A DNA stretch of 58,944 bases from Methylobacillus sp. (GTDB lineage Bacteria; Pseudomonadota; Gammaproteobacteria; Burkholderiales; Methylophilaceae): the NCBI GenBank assembly GCA_031285185.1, contig JAITWS010000126.1, positions 1 through 58,944 on the forward strand, given 5' to 3'. This document shows, one piece after another, positions 35,083 to 42,776 of the stretch; within the stretch, counting starts at the first letter, position 1; each line of letters opens with the position of its first letter. The notes under the pieces were generated by a model. That model was not told the DNA's origin. It did no database searches and saw only the letters and a list, made by a program, of their open reading frames with translations. The position numbers and the translations under genes are program-made.

Positions 35083-35127
35083 GGATTCAGTGACATCATT
35101 TGAGTAGAAGCATTGTAGGAGTTGAAC

Positions 35128-35697
35128 ATGAAATCCGCGATTGCCACATTAGTTGCCGCATTGTTGCTGACGCTCAGTCTGATCCCCGCCGCGCGCGCGG
35201 AGGAAGAAAGCAAACCCGATCTGCTGTTGATTATCGCCAAAAATGAATACACGCACGAAGTGCGGCTGGGTTTTCTGCCGTATTACGTCGTCTGGGGACG
35301 CAAGGGGCCGCCGCTCGAAAAAGCCGCGCGCGCCACGTTCAAGCAAAGCTTCGACAACATCGGCATGTGCGAAAGCAACGAGCAGGCCGACGCGATTTTG
35401 TGGCTGGAATCCGAACTGAGCTACAACCCGATGATGACGACTTATTACGCCAAAGTCACCGCCGCCCTATTCCGCGCGGACGGCAAAAAAATCGCCACCT
35501 ACACCGCCACGGGCACGTCGCAGGATTTCTACGGCTCGCGCATCGTGGATGGCATCATCCAAACCGCCTACACCCGCGCGCTCAAGCAAATCGGCAAACA
35601 ATATGCCGACGACGCAACCGCGCAAGCCGCCATAGACCGCTCGCTCGCAAAAGCGCCGTGCGCGTTGGTGACGCTCGTCCCGAAACTCAAAGAGTAA
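35128..35697 (+). CDS. Exported protein, unknown
   Basis: 189 residues with a signal peptide ending near ARA (MKSAIATLVAALLLTLSLIPAARA). The mature part has EESKPDLLLIIAKNEYTHEVRLGFLPYYVVWGRKGPPL, a central QADAILWLESELSYNPMMTTYYAKVTAALFRADGKKIATYTATGTSQD segment that looks like a beta-rich envelope-protein domain, and two cysteines (Cys86-ish in GMCES and CALV). No family recognised. AGGAG at 35117-35121 is 6 bases before the ATG at 35128. It follows fccB by about 100 bases. Confidence 0.6.
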   Translation: MKSAIATLVAALLLTLSLIPAARAEEESKPDLLLIIAKNEYTHEVRLGFLPYYVVWGRKGPPLEKAARATFKQSFDNIGMCESNEQADAILWLESELSYNPMMTTYYAKVTAALFRADGKKIATYTATGTSQDFYGSRIVDGIIQTAYTRALKQIGKQYADDATAQAAIDRSLAKAPCALVTLVPKLKE

Positions 35698-35728
35698 CCC
35701 CCAACATTTTTATACAGGAGAACTGGTG

Positions 35729-36571
35729 ATGAACAAAAGAAATTTGCTACTCGCGCTGGCCTTGGTTTTTCCCGCTTCGGCATATGCGGATGCCGCGGAA
35801 AAAATGACCGGCTTCGTCTCGCCGGAATCCGTGCTGGAAGCCTTCGACGGCCCGGACGGTCGCATCTATGTGTCTGAAATCGGCGAGTTTGGCAAGGACG
35901 GCGACGGCAAGGTCAGCGTGATTGTGCGCGGTAAAAAACAGGATTTCGCCACCGGCATGGACGACCCCAAAGGGCTGGCGATGACAGGCGGAAATGTTTA
36001 CGTCGCCGACAAAAAAGGCGTGCTCAAAATCACGTCCGACGGCAATTGGACAGTGTTCGCCGCCGCCGGAGATTTCCCCGCGCCGCTGCAATTTCCCAAC
36101 GATCTGGAAACGGACGCCAAAGGCAATCTCTATCTCTCCGACACCGGCGATCTGAAAGGCAACGGCGGCGCGATTTACCGCATAGACAAGCACGGCAAGA
36201 TCACCACCGTCCTCGCCAACAATCCGCAACTGCAAGGTCCGAACGGACTGCTCATGGACAGCAATGACGCGCTGCTTGAAGTGGATTTCGTCTCCGGTAT
36301 TTTGTATCGCATCCAGCTCGGAACCGGCAAAATGACCAAAATCGCCGAAGGCTTCGGCGGCGGCGACGGCCTCGCGCGCGGAAAAGACGGCACGCTCTAC
36401 GTGAGCGACTGGAAAGGCGGCAAAGTGTTTTCCGTGAGCAAAAAAGGAAAAGTCACGCTGCTCAAAGACGGCTACCAATCCGCCGCCGACATCAGCCTCA
36501 GCCGTAACGGCAAATTCATCCTCGTGCCGGATATGAAAGCCGGGGAAATAAGCTGGTTGCCGGTCAAGTAA
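35729..36571 (+). CDS. SMP-30/NHL-like six-bladed beta-propeller protein, exported
   Basis: 280 residues. A signal peptide (MNKRNLLLALALVFPASAYA) precedes a six-bladed propeller: repeated strands such as PDGRIYVSEIG, GNVYVADKKGVLKI, KGNLYLSDTGDLKGNGGAIYRID, and DGTLYVSDWKGGKVFSV. The LYLSDTG and LYVSD sets resemble SMP-30/gluconolactonase and NHL proteins. Catalytic residues for lactonase activity are not obvious. It probably binds a ligand in the periplasm. The ATG at 35729 follows CAGGAGAACTGGTG; a GTG three bases earlier is possible. Confidence 0.75.
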   Translation: MNKRNLLLALALVFPASAYADAAEKMTGFVSPESVLEAFDGPDGRIYVSEIGEFGKDGDGKVSVIVRGKKQDFATGMDDPKGLAMTGGNVYVADKKGVLKITSDGNWTVFAAAGDFPAPLQFPNDLETDAKGNLYLSDTGDLKGNGGAIYRIDKHGKITTVLANNPQLQGPNGLLMDSNDALLEVDFVSGILYRIQLGTGKMTKIAEGFGGGDGLARGKDGTLYVSDWKGGKVFSVSKKGKVTLLKDGYQSAADISLSRNGKFILVPDMKAGEISWLPVK

Positions 36572-36584
36572 AACTCGGGCTGTT

Positions 36585-36633
36585 CCCTTCCTCTCTCCCG
36601 CGAAGGCAGAGATTGCGGGAGAGGGGGAGAGTG
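36585..36633. repeat. Dispersed palindrome between the propeller gene and a membrane gene
   Basis: CCCTTCCTCTCTCCCGCGAA then GGCAGAGATTGCGGGAGAGG GGGAGAGTGAG. CTCTCCCGC pairs with GCGGGAGAG across an insert. This is the gene-end palindrome type seen at 3517 and 35041. It may stabilise or end the transcript. Confidence 0.55.
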
Positions 36634-36682
36634 AGTTTTCCAGACTCCTCCCGGAAACCATGACATCACGGAGACCCGTCGC

Positions 36683-37369
36683 ATGGCAACGCTATCCTCC
36701 ATCCTGTATTTCTTCAGCAATCACCGTTTTCTTATGGTGCTGTTCACCGTTCTCATGGCAGGGTTGGTTGGCGTGCTGATGGCGCGCATAAGAAAACGCA
36801 AAGCGTGGTATGTGCTGGGGATGCTGGGATTTGCCCCCGGCATCGTTCTCGTGTTCACAATCTCTTTCATCAACGCGCTTTTTCTCAACCGGTTCGGCCT
36901 CTACGGCAGCGCGGTCATCATCCACAACGAGCGAACCAACGACCGGCTCAACAAACAATACATACATCGCTACGACGTAGTGGTGAAAACACAGGATGGG
37001 CGCGATGTCGAAACCGGATTCGACACCATGTCGGCACCCAGCTACCCAATACAAAACGCCATCTACTTTCCGCCCGTTGGCGAACGTTTTCTTGTCAAAT
37101 ATATTCCGGGCGCCGAACACAACATCGTCATCATGCGCGAAGAATCCGCTTTCGGTCGCAACAGAATGATGGCAGAAGACCGCGCCCCGGTGGAACGCGC
37201 GAGGGAGCGCCTGAAAACCAGTCCAAACAACCCGGATTTCAAAGCCGCATACCGCGATGAGTTGCACCATTTTTTGCGTAAACATGAGCAAGACTTGCCG
37301 CCTGTGCAAGCGGACTATCTACGCGCGGAGCTGAATGGCTTGAATAACGCGAAGCCACCTGCGCCCTAA
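36683..37369 (+). CDS. Membrane protein of unknown function
   Basis: 228 residues. Two N-terminal hydrophobic helices (FLMVLFTVLMAGLVGVLMARI and YVLGMLGFAPGIVLVFTISFINALFL) are followed by a soluble domain of about 150 residues (GSAVIIHNERTNDRLNKQYIHRYDVVVKTQDGRDVETGFDTMSAP onward), with YFPPVGERFLVKYIPGAEHNIVIM. The domain looks like a small beta-barrel. No family was recognised. It is convergent with piuC, 16 bases apart. Confidence 0.55.
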   Translation: MATLSSILYFFSNHRFLMVLFTVLMAGLVGVLMARIRKRKAWYVLGMLGFAPGIVLVFTISFINALFLNRFGLYGSAVIIHNERTNDRLNKQYIHRYDVVVKTQDGRDVETGFDTMSAPSYPIQNAIYFPPVGERFLVKYIPGAEHNIVIMREESAFGRNRMMAEDRAPVERARERLKTSPNNPDFKAAYRDELHHFLRKHEQDLPPVQADYLRAELNGLNNAKPPAP

Positions 37370-37385
37370 ACCGCCATCAGAAAAT

Positions 37386-38069
37386 TCAACTCTCCGCCCA
37401 GAGTCGCAACAGGTTGTGGTAGGTTCCGGTGAGAGTGACGACGGCGTTGTCGGTTTCGCCTGCGATCTGGCGCAGTTGCAGGAGCGCCATGTCCATGTCG
37501 AACAACATGCGGCGTTGGTGGGCGTCGCGCACCATGCTTTGGATGAACATGAAGCTGGCGAGGCGGGTTCCGCGCGTGACCGGCGTGACCTGGTGCACGG
37601 AGGTCGAGGGATAAACGACGAGATGCCCGGCGGGAAGTTTCACGCGCTGGTTGGCGAAGGTGTCTTCCACGAGCAGTTCGCCGCCTTCGTATTCGTCGGG
37701 TTCGGACAAAAACAATGTCGCGGAAATATCGGCGCGCACATAGCCGCCGTTGGAATGCGGGCGCATCGCGCCGTCCACATGCGCGCCGTAAAAATTGGCA
37801 TCGTCGCCGTAGCGGTTGAAGAACGGCGGCAAAACCCGCAACGGCAGCGCCGCTGCGAAAAAGAGCGGATTGCGATTAAGCGCGGTGAGCACGAGCTGGC
37901 GCAGTTCCGGCAGTTGCGCGGAATCTTCCGGCAGTTGCTTGTTGTTTTTGACCTGCGCCGCCTGCGCGCCCGCCGTGGCGCGACCGTCCGCCCAGTTTGC
38001 CTGCGCCAGCAACTGACGGGCACGGGCGAGTTCGTCGGCGGTGAGTATGTCGGGAATTTGCAGCAGCAT
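37386..38069 (-). CDS. piuC: Fe(II)/2-oxoglutarate-dependent dioxygenase, PKHD type (PiuC)
   Basis: 227 residues, the usual size for the YbiX/PiuC family. The facial triad is HVD (His97, Asp99) and His159 (TSVHQVTPV), and Arg169 follows in TRGTRL for 2-oxoglutarate binding. The KNNKQLPED motif (41-49) is typical. These proteins are linked to iron-siderophore uptake and their genes follow TonB receptors. Here it lies 208 bases after a TonB-dependent siderophore receptor, in the same direction. It may be part of the Fur-regulated cluster. Confidence 0.93.
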   Translation of the reverse strand: MLLQIPDILTADELARARQLLAQANWADGRATAGAQAAQVKNNKQLPEDSAQLPELRQLVLTALNRNPLFFAAALPLRVLPPFFNRYGDDANFYGAHVDGAMRPHSNGGYVRADISATLFLSEPDEYEGGELLVEDTFANQRVKLPAGHLVVYPSTSVHQVTPVTRGTRLASFMFIQSMVRDAHQRRMLFDMDMALLQLRQIAGETDNAVVTLTGTYHNLLRLWAES

Positions 38070-38137
38070 TTTTACTCTCCACTCATCTGTCTGAATTGTC
38101 TGAACGCCATTTTGAAAAACCTTGGCTTGCAGCCAAG

Positions 38138-38232
38138 CCCCCTCTCCCCCACCCCTCTCCCACGAGGGGAGAGGGGCATGAAAACACCGGCAGGATACGC
38201 TGTTCTGGATCCCCGCTTTCGCGGGGATGACC
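38138..38232. repeat. Two palindromes between the TonB receptor and piuC
   Basis: 38138-38176 is CCCCCTCTCCCCCACCCCTC then CCACGAGGGGAGAGGGG, of the CTCTCCC/GGGAGAG family. 38207-38232 is GGATCCCCGCTTTCGCGGGG then ATGACC, a perfect palindrome ATCCCCGC-TTTC-GCGGGGAT. Both could fold in the mRNA between the two genes. Confidence 0.65.
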
Positions 38233-38277
38233 GGGAAAATGCAGCCTCCCCCACGGAGGAGAGGGGCTTTGAGTTTT

Positions 38278-40422
38278 CTAAAATTTATACTCCATAGTCA
38301 AAATGGCCTGACGGCGGTTGCCGGGGACGGCGAAGCCGCCGTTGAGGTAGATCGCGTCATAGTACTCCTTGTCCAGCACGTTTTTCACATTGAGCCGCGC
38401 CGACCATTTCGCGCCTTCCCACGCCAGCATGGCATCCACGCGGGCGTAGCCGGGAACCGCGTTGATCGTCGCGGGCAGAGCCGCGCTGCCGGCATTGTAG
38501 GCGTAGCGTTGTCCCACCGCGTTGATGCCGCCGCCGACGCGCCAGTTGCCGAAAAATTTGTACGTCGTCCACACATTGAACGTGTAGCGCGGCGTGTTGG
38601 AAGGACGCATTCCTTCAACGTTCGGATCGGCGTAAGTCATCACGCCGGTAGTCGCGTTGATGTTGGCGGCGCGTTTGATGATTTCCGCATCCATCACGGC
38701 CAGCCCCGCGAACACTTCCCAGTTGTTGGTCACGCGCCCCGCCGCTTCCAGTTCCAGACCGTCGGTGCGACGTTCGCGCGTGAGCACCGTGGTGGTGGAT
38801 TCCAGATCGGCGTTGCGTTCCCAGTATTTGGTCGTGCGGTAAAGCGCCACGCGGAAGGCGAGATCGCCGCCGAAGAACAGATATTTCGCGCCCACTTCCG
38901 CCGTCTTGCTGGTTTCGGGCGGCAGCGGCGCGACCGTTAATTGGTAGAGATCGCCCGTGGGGCTGAACGAATCACTCCAACTCACATAATAATGCGTCGC
39001 GTCGTCCTGCCGCCATGAAAGTCCGGCGCGATAACTGTTTTCGCCGTAACTCAAACGCGCGTCGGCGCTCGAATAATCCGCGCGCATTTCATCGCGCCGC
39101 ACGCCCAGCGTCACATCCCATTTTGGGATGAACGTTATGGTGTCCTGCACATACACGGCGTAATTATCCGCGCCGTAAGTGGTCGCCGCGCCGGTTCCGT
39201 CATAAGGCTTGTAGAAAATTCCGCCCGCGTTGGTGAACTGTTGCAACGCGCGACGCGAAGAATCTTCCTTGAGATATTCCGCGCCCGCGAGCAATTGGTG
39301 CTTCATCCCCGCGAGATCAAACTGCGTGTTGAAATCGGTCTGCAATTCCGTGGTGCGATAATCCGACATGCGCGTTTGATTGCCGCCTATGCTGTAATCG
39401 GGCTGCGGCAAATCGTTCGCGTTCGGCGTTTTCGCCCAGTAGGAACGCGCGTAATCGCCGTGCCGCAACTGCACGCGCCAATTCGTCGCATCGGAAAATT
39501 TGTGGGTGAAAATCGCCGTGGCAATGCGCGTTTTGCTATCGTCGAAATTTTTGTTGCCGCCGTAAAAAACGGAATCGTCTATGTTGCCGCCCGCCACATC
39601 GCGGTCTATCGGGCGACCGTTGAAAAACGAAACGCCGTAATCCGGCACATCGCGCGTTTCGGTTTGCACATAGTTCAAAAACAATTCATTCGCCGTGCCT
39701 ATGCCCGCGCCGAAACTGAGCGCGACACCCTGCCGATCAAGCTCGGGATGATCGCCGTTCGCCGGATTTTTGCGATACGTTTCCTCGTAACGGCTCATCA
39801 CATTAAGCCGCAGCGCCGCCGTATCGGTCAGTTGCCGGTTGAAATCGCCCGTGAACTGGCGATAACTCCATTCGCCCAGGCTCGCGGAAATCGCATTCTC
39901 GTTTTCCAACTCCGCCATCTTGGAAACCTGATTGATGACGCCGCCCGCCTGCCCGCGCCCGAACAACATCGCCGCCGCGCCGCGCAGCACATCCACCTGT
40001 TCCAGATTGAACGTCTCGCGGTTGTATTGCGCGGTATCGCGCATCCCGTCCAGATAGGTATCGCCAAACGTGTAAAAACCGCGCAACAGCATATTGTCGC
40101 CGGAACGCCCGCCCTCCGCCGCGTTGAACGTCAGGCCGGAAACATTACGCATCGCATCCTTCAAACTATCCACCTGCTGATCGCGCATCAGACTGTCGGT
40201 CACCGTGGTCACCGCCTGCGGCACATCATGCGGATCCTGCTCCGTTTTGCCCACGCGGGTTTTATCGGCGCGATAACCCTGCTGCTCCGATTCGACATTC
40301 ACATCAACATTCACCGTCGGCAACACCACCCCCGACTCCGCCAACGCATTGATCGAAAACCCGCCCGCTATCAACGCCGCGCCCAAAGGCAACAACGGAG
40401 CGGTCAGCGACTTGCTTTTCAT
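38278..40422 (-). CDS. TonB-dependent siderophore receptor
   Basis: 714 residues. It starts with a signal peptide (LTAPLLPLGAALIAGGFSINALA) and continues with the plug domain (PTVNVDVNVESEQQGYRADKTRVGKTEQDPHDVPQAVTTVTDSLMRDQQVDSLKDAMRNVSGLTF), typical of Fiu/FcuA-like catecholate receptors. The barrel ends with the C-terminal aromatic ILTMEYKF, as needed for outer-membrane assembly. AEGGRSGDNMLLRGFYTFGDTYLDGMRDTAQYNRETFNLEQVDVLRGAAAMLFGRGQAGGVINQVSK is the conserved plug core. It lies between tonB and piuC on the same strand. Confidence 0.93.
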   Translation of the reverse strand: MKSKSLTAPLLPLGAALIAGGFSINALAESGVVLPTVNVDVNVESEQQGYRADKTRVGKTEQDPHDVPQAVTTVTDSLMRDQQVDSLKDAMRNVSGLTFNAAEGGRSGDNMLLRGFYTFGDTYLDGMRDTAQYNRETFNLEQVDVLRGAAAMLFGRGQAGGVINQVSKMAELENENAISASLGEWSYRQFTGDFNRQLTDTAALRLNVMSRYEETYRKNPANGDHPELDRQGVALSFGAGIGTANELFLNYVQTETRDVPDYGVSFFNGRPIDRDVAGGNIDDSVFYGGNKNFDDSKTRIATAIFTHKFSDATNWRVQLRHGDYARSYWAKTPNANDLPQPDYSIGGNQTRMSDYRTTELQTDFNTQFDLAGMKHQLLAGAEYLKEDSSRRALQQFTNAGGIFYKPYDGTGAATTYGADNYAVYVQDTITFIPKWDVTLGVRRDEMRADYSSADARLSYGENSYRAGLSWRQDDATHYYVSWSDSFSPTGDLYQLTVAPLPPETSKTAEVGAKYLFFGGDLAFRVALYRTTKYWERNADLESTTTVLTRERRTDGLELEAAGRVTNNWEVFAGLAVMDAEIIKRAANINATTGVMTYADPNVEGMRPSNTPRYTFNVWTTYKFFGNWRVGGGINAVGQRYAYNAGSAALPATINAVPGYARVDAMLAWEGAKWSARLNVKNVLDKEYYDAIYLNGGFAVPGNRRQAILTMEYKF

Positions 40423-40464
40423 GTGTTACGACTCCCTGAAAAATGTGTTTTGATTTGCCCATCG

Positions 40465-40599
40465 CCCTCACCCCAACCCTCTCCCACAAGTGGGAGAGGG
40501 AGAACACCATGCAGTTCCCTCTCCCGCTTGTGGGAAAGGAAGAGCACCATGCAGCTCCCTCTCCCGCTTGCGGGAGAGGGGTAGGGGTGAGGGTGGGGG
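40465..40599. repeat. Triple palindrome island between tonB and the receptor gene
   Basis: Three hairpins in tandem: 40465-40500 (CCCTCACCCCAACCC then CTCTCCCACAAGTGGGAGAG), 40517-40539 (CTCTCCCGCTTGTGGGAAAG) and 40557-40599 (CTCTCCCGCTTGCGGGAGAG then GGGTAGGGGTGAGGG). The outer copies are in opposite orientation and can pair over the middle one. This gap of 210 bases contains no promoter-like element for the receptor on the minus strand that I can see. Confidence 0.8.
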
Positions 40600-40632
40600 T
40601 TCGCTGCATATGTTTCCCCCGCCAACGAAAAA

Positions 40633-41364
40633 CTAGCCCTTCAAATTAAACCGTATCGGAACCGTCACCCACGCCGCCACAGGCGTATCACCGCGCCGCG
40701 CGGGGACAAATTTCCACTGCTTCACGGTTTCCAGCGCGGAATTATCCAGCCGCTCGAAACCGCAACTCTTGTCGAGCTTGACCTCCAGCGCCGCACCCGA
40801 CGCGGAAACATGCACCGCCAGCGAAACCACGCCATGCTCCTTCGCCTTTCTGGAAAGCGGAGGAACAGAAGGCGCGGGATTTTCGAGATAAGCCGCATCA
40901 AAACGCGGCGGCTCCACCGACGCCTCCGCGACCGGCTCCGCAACTTTCGCCACGGCAGGCGGCGAAGCCTCAACAACAGACGCGGGGGAAATCTGCTCCG
41001 TCGCAACGGAAACCGGCATCGGCTCAGGCGCGACCACCGGCGCAAGCGCCACATTTTTCTCCGGCTGCGCCACAACTTTCTTCTCCACCGGCTGCGGCTT
41101 CGCAGGCACCGGCTGCGGCGCAACAACCTCCGGCGCGGGCGTGGGCAGCGCAGGCTCCGGCGCAAGCAACGTCACCGTCAGCGGCGGCGCAAGCAGCGCG
41201 GATTCCGGCGCAGGCCGCGCCAACATGAACAAAACCAGCACATGCACCGCAAGCGCCGCGACCAACGCCCGAGGCATCGCATCACGCGGCGCGGCAGGCG
41301 CGCGCACCGTCGAAACAGGCGCGGCAGACATCAATGAAAAAGCATAAGTGGTCATGGCATTCAT
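40633..41364 (-). CDS. tonB: TonB energy-transducing protein
   Basis: About 243 residues. One N-terminal membrane helix (ALVAALAVHVLVLFMLARP, about 33-51) is followed by a Pro-rich, Ala/Val/Glu/Lys-rich spanner (PEPALPTPAPEVVAPQPVPAKPQPVEKKVV) and a C-terminal TonB domain (AVHVSASGAALEVKLDKSCGFERLDNSALETVKQWKFVPA...). It transfers proton-motive energy from ExbB/ExbD to outer-membrane receptors. The frame is open to 41592. ATGs lie at 41364 and 41355, and a Fur-box-like site lies upstream. No strong ribosome site. exbB/exbD are not next to it. Confidence 0.9.
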   Translation of the reverse strand: MNAMTTYAFSLMSAAPVSTVRAPAAPRDAMPRALVAALAVHVLVLFMLARPAPESALLAPPLTVTLLAPEPALPTPAPEVVAPQPVPAKPQPVEKKVVAQPEKNVALAPVVAPEPMPVSVATEQISPASVVEASPPAVAKVAEPVAEASVEPPRFDAAYLENPAPSVPPLSRKAKEHGVVSLAVHVSASGAALEVKLDKSCGFERLDNSALETVKQWKFVPARRGDTPVAAWVTVPIRFNLKG

Positions 41365-41404
41365 CGCGGAAAAAATGGAAACATCACTCCATAGCTTGGG
41401 CGAA

Positions 41405-41419
41405 TGATAATGATTCTTG
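41405..41419 (-). promoter_or_regulatory. Fur-box-like operator upstream of tonB
   Basis: TGATAAT-G-ATTCTTG at 41405-41419 fits the 7-1-7 Fur consensus TGATAAT-N-ATTATCA at 11 of 14 positions by my count, embedded in GAATGATAATGATTCTTGAT. It lies 41-55 bases upstream of the tonB ATG. Iron-dependent repression of tonB, and by read-through of the receptor and piuC, is inferred. Confidence 0.65.
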
Positions 41420-41906
41420 ATATGAACGTCAACGATTTTTATAAAAAAATTTGCGGGCGGATGCCAATGAACGCTTATCCAAAAAGGAAATCCCCCGCCC
41501 ATTTCAATCAGGACAAATAACCCCTTGATAATCTGAACTTTTTTACATTGACAAATGACAATCATCTGGCCGATTATTCCGTCCGTTCGCACGCAAATAA
41601 TAAAAAGTGGCGCGTCCGCTTATGCGATTGCGAGGGATTGATAGACCGACGGACGGCAAAATGCCGCCGTGCAAAATGCGATATTGCGAAGCGCAAAGCG
41701 CCGTGGCAAGCCGATAAAAACTACCAGAACAAACAGAATTGCATGGAGATTTACGATGTTAATCAAGCAGTTACCCCCCCCCCCGCGTAAATGCGAATTG
41801 CTCCCACGCGCCCGGAGGCGGCTTCGATGTCGCGCGTGATTCCGTAAATCCCCGCCCAACAGCGAACCCCGCAGCGGCGGCATTTTGTCGCCCGTTGACC
41901 AGCCCC
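41420..41906. other. Gene-poor stretch with a poly-C tract
   Basis: No convincing gene is seen. TTGACA (41548-41553) with GATTAT 18 bases on looks like a promoter. GGAG at 41743-41746 stands 8-9 bases before an ATG at 41755, whose frame reads MLIKQL and then runs into 11 consecutive C (41774-41784) and a stop. On the minus strand, 41788-41880 has a coding-looking frame (AGIYGITRDIEAASGR then VGAIRIYA) that meets the same tract. Either a broken gene or an assembly flaw at the homopolymer is possible. Confidence 0.35.
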
Positions 41907-42020
41907 GTCATTGCGAGCGCAGCGAAGCAATCCAGAACCGCGTCATTGCGAGGCATAGCCGAAGCAATCCAGAGTCGTGACTTTCTGGATTGCCACGGCG
42001 CTTTGCGCCTCGCAATGACG
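41907..42020. repeat. Dispersed repeat, TCATTGCGAG family
   Basis: GTCATTGCGAGCGCAGCGAA then GCAATCCAGAAC, a second GTCATTGCGAGGCATAGCC, and an end in GCCTCGCAATGACG. The outer arms TCATTGCGAG and CTCGCAATGA are complementary; an internal pair AATCCAG/CTGGATT also exists. It is a common type of interspersed intergenic repeat in proteobacterial genomes. It starts the repeat mosaic that continues to 42520. Confidence 0.8.
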
Positions 42021-42086
42021 AACTCCCCGTTGTTGCGGGTGGGAGAGGCCTGTCCTGAGCCTGTCGAAGGAGCTGGGGTGAGGGTT

Positions 42087-42291
42087 GTAGGGGCAGGTTT
42101 CAAACCTGCCCGCGCAGGCCACGGAAAAAACCCGGGCGGGTTTGAAACCCGCCCCTACGCCAACCGCATCATTGCGAGCGCAGCGAATAGGTTGGGGTGA
42201 GGCACGAACCCCAACATTGCGACATCAAACGCTGGGGTTCACTACGTTCACCGCCAACCTATGCGGCAAGTTTGCTGCGCTCGCAATGACG
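42087..42291. repeat. Composite repeat unit, copy 1 (nested palindromes)
   Basis: In order: GTAGGGGCAGGTTTCAAACC(TGCCC), a spacer with GCAGGCCACGGAAAAAACCC, GGGCGGGTTTGAAACCCGCC(C), then ATCATTGCGAGCGCAGCGAA, the inverted repeat TAGGTTGG (42188) to CCAACCTA (42261), and TGCTGCGCTCGCAATGACG. The TAGGTTGG palindrome lies in the loop of the TCATTGCGAG palindrome. The same order returns at 42312 with a period of 225 bases. Confidence 0.85.
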
Positions 42292-42311
42292 GCGGTTTTG
42301 CGAACCTTATG

Positions 42312-42520
42312 GTAGGGGCAGGTTTCAAACCTGCCCTCGCAGGCGACAGAAAAAACCCGGGCGGGTTTAAAACCCGCCCCTACGCCAACCGCGTCATTGC
42401 GAGGCGTAGAGAGTAGGTTGGGGTGAGGCACGAACCCCAACATTGCGACATCAAACGTTGGGGTTCACTACGTTCACCGCCAACCTATGCGGCAGGATTG
42501 CTGCGCTCCTCGCAATGACG
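42312..42520. repeat. Composite repeat unit, copy 2 (nested palindromes)
   Basis: The same modules as copy 1: GTAGGGGCAGGTTTCAAACC, the CGGGTTTAAAACCCG palindrome, a GTCATTGCGAGG arm, TAGGTTGG (42414) to CCAACCTA (42487), and GCTGCGCTCCTCGCAATGACG. Small differences from copy 1 include TTTAAA for TTTGAA and AACGTT for AACGCT in the inner palindrome. This shows a tandem duplication of about 205-209 bases with a 20-base gap. Confidence 0.85.
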
Positions 42521-42776
42521 ACCCCCGATGAATTGCGTAGTTTGGCCAAGGCCGCAGGCCGCCATTCAACATGCAATTTCTCGCGGTGGATGATGCCGCT
42601 TCGCGGTTTATCCACCCTGCGCGCTGGAGTAAGTTTTGGTGAGATGCGCGTTCATCTTTCGACAAGCTCAGAACGAACGGATTTTTTGTCTCCCCTCTTT
42701 CACGAGGAAGGCAAGGCTTCAATCAAAACCTGCGATACTGTACGCTGCAACATACAACCACAGGAGCATCATTACC
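42521..42776. other. Gap before the metallopeptidase gene, repeat remnants
   Basis: No gene is supported. GCGGTGGATGATGCCGCTTC then GCGGTTTATCCACCCTGCGC (about 42572-42622) looks like another dispersed palindrome. 42650-42681 has TTCATCTTTCGACAAGCTCA then GAACGAACGG, related to 3453-3502. CAGGAG at 42761-42766 is the ribosome site of the following gene. Confidence 0.5.

Noticed and set aside
41907..42520. CRISPR-like array
   Set aside because: Only two copies, units of over 200 bases with palindromes and no unique spacers of uniform length.
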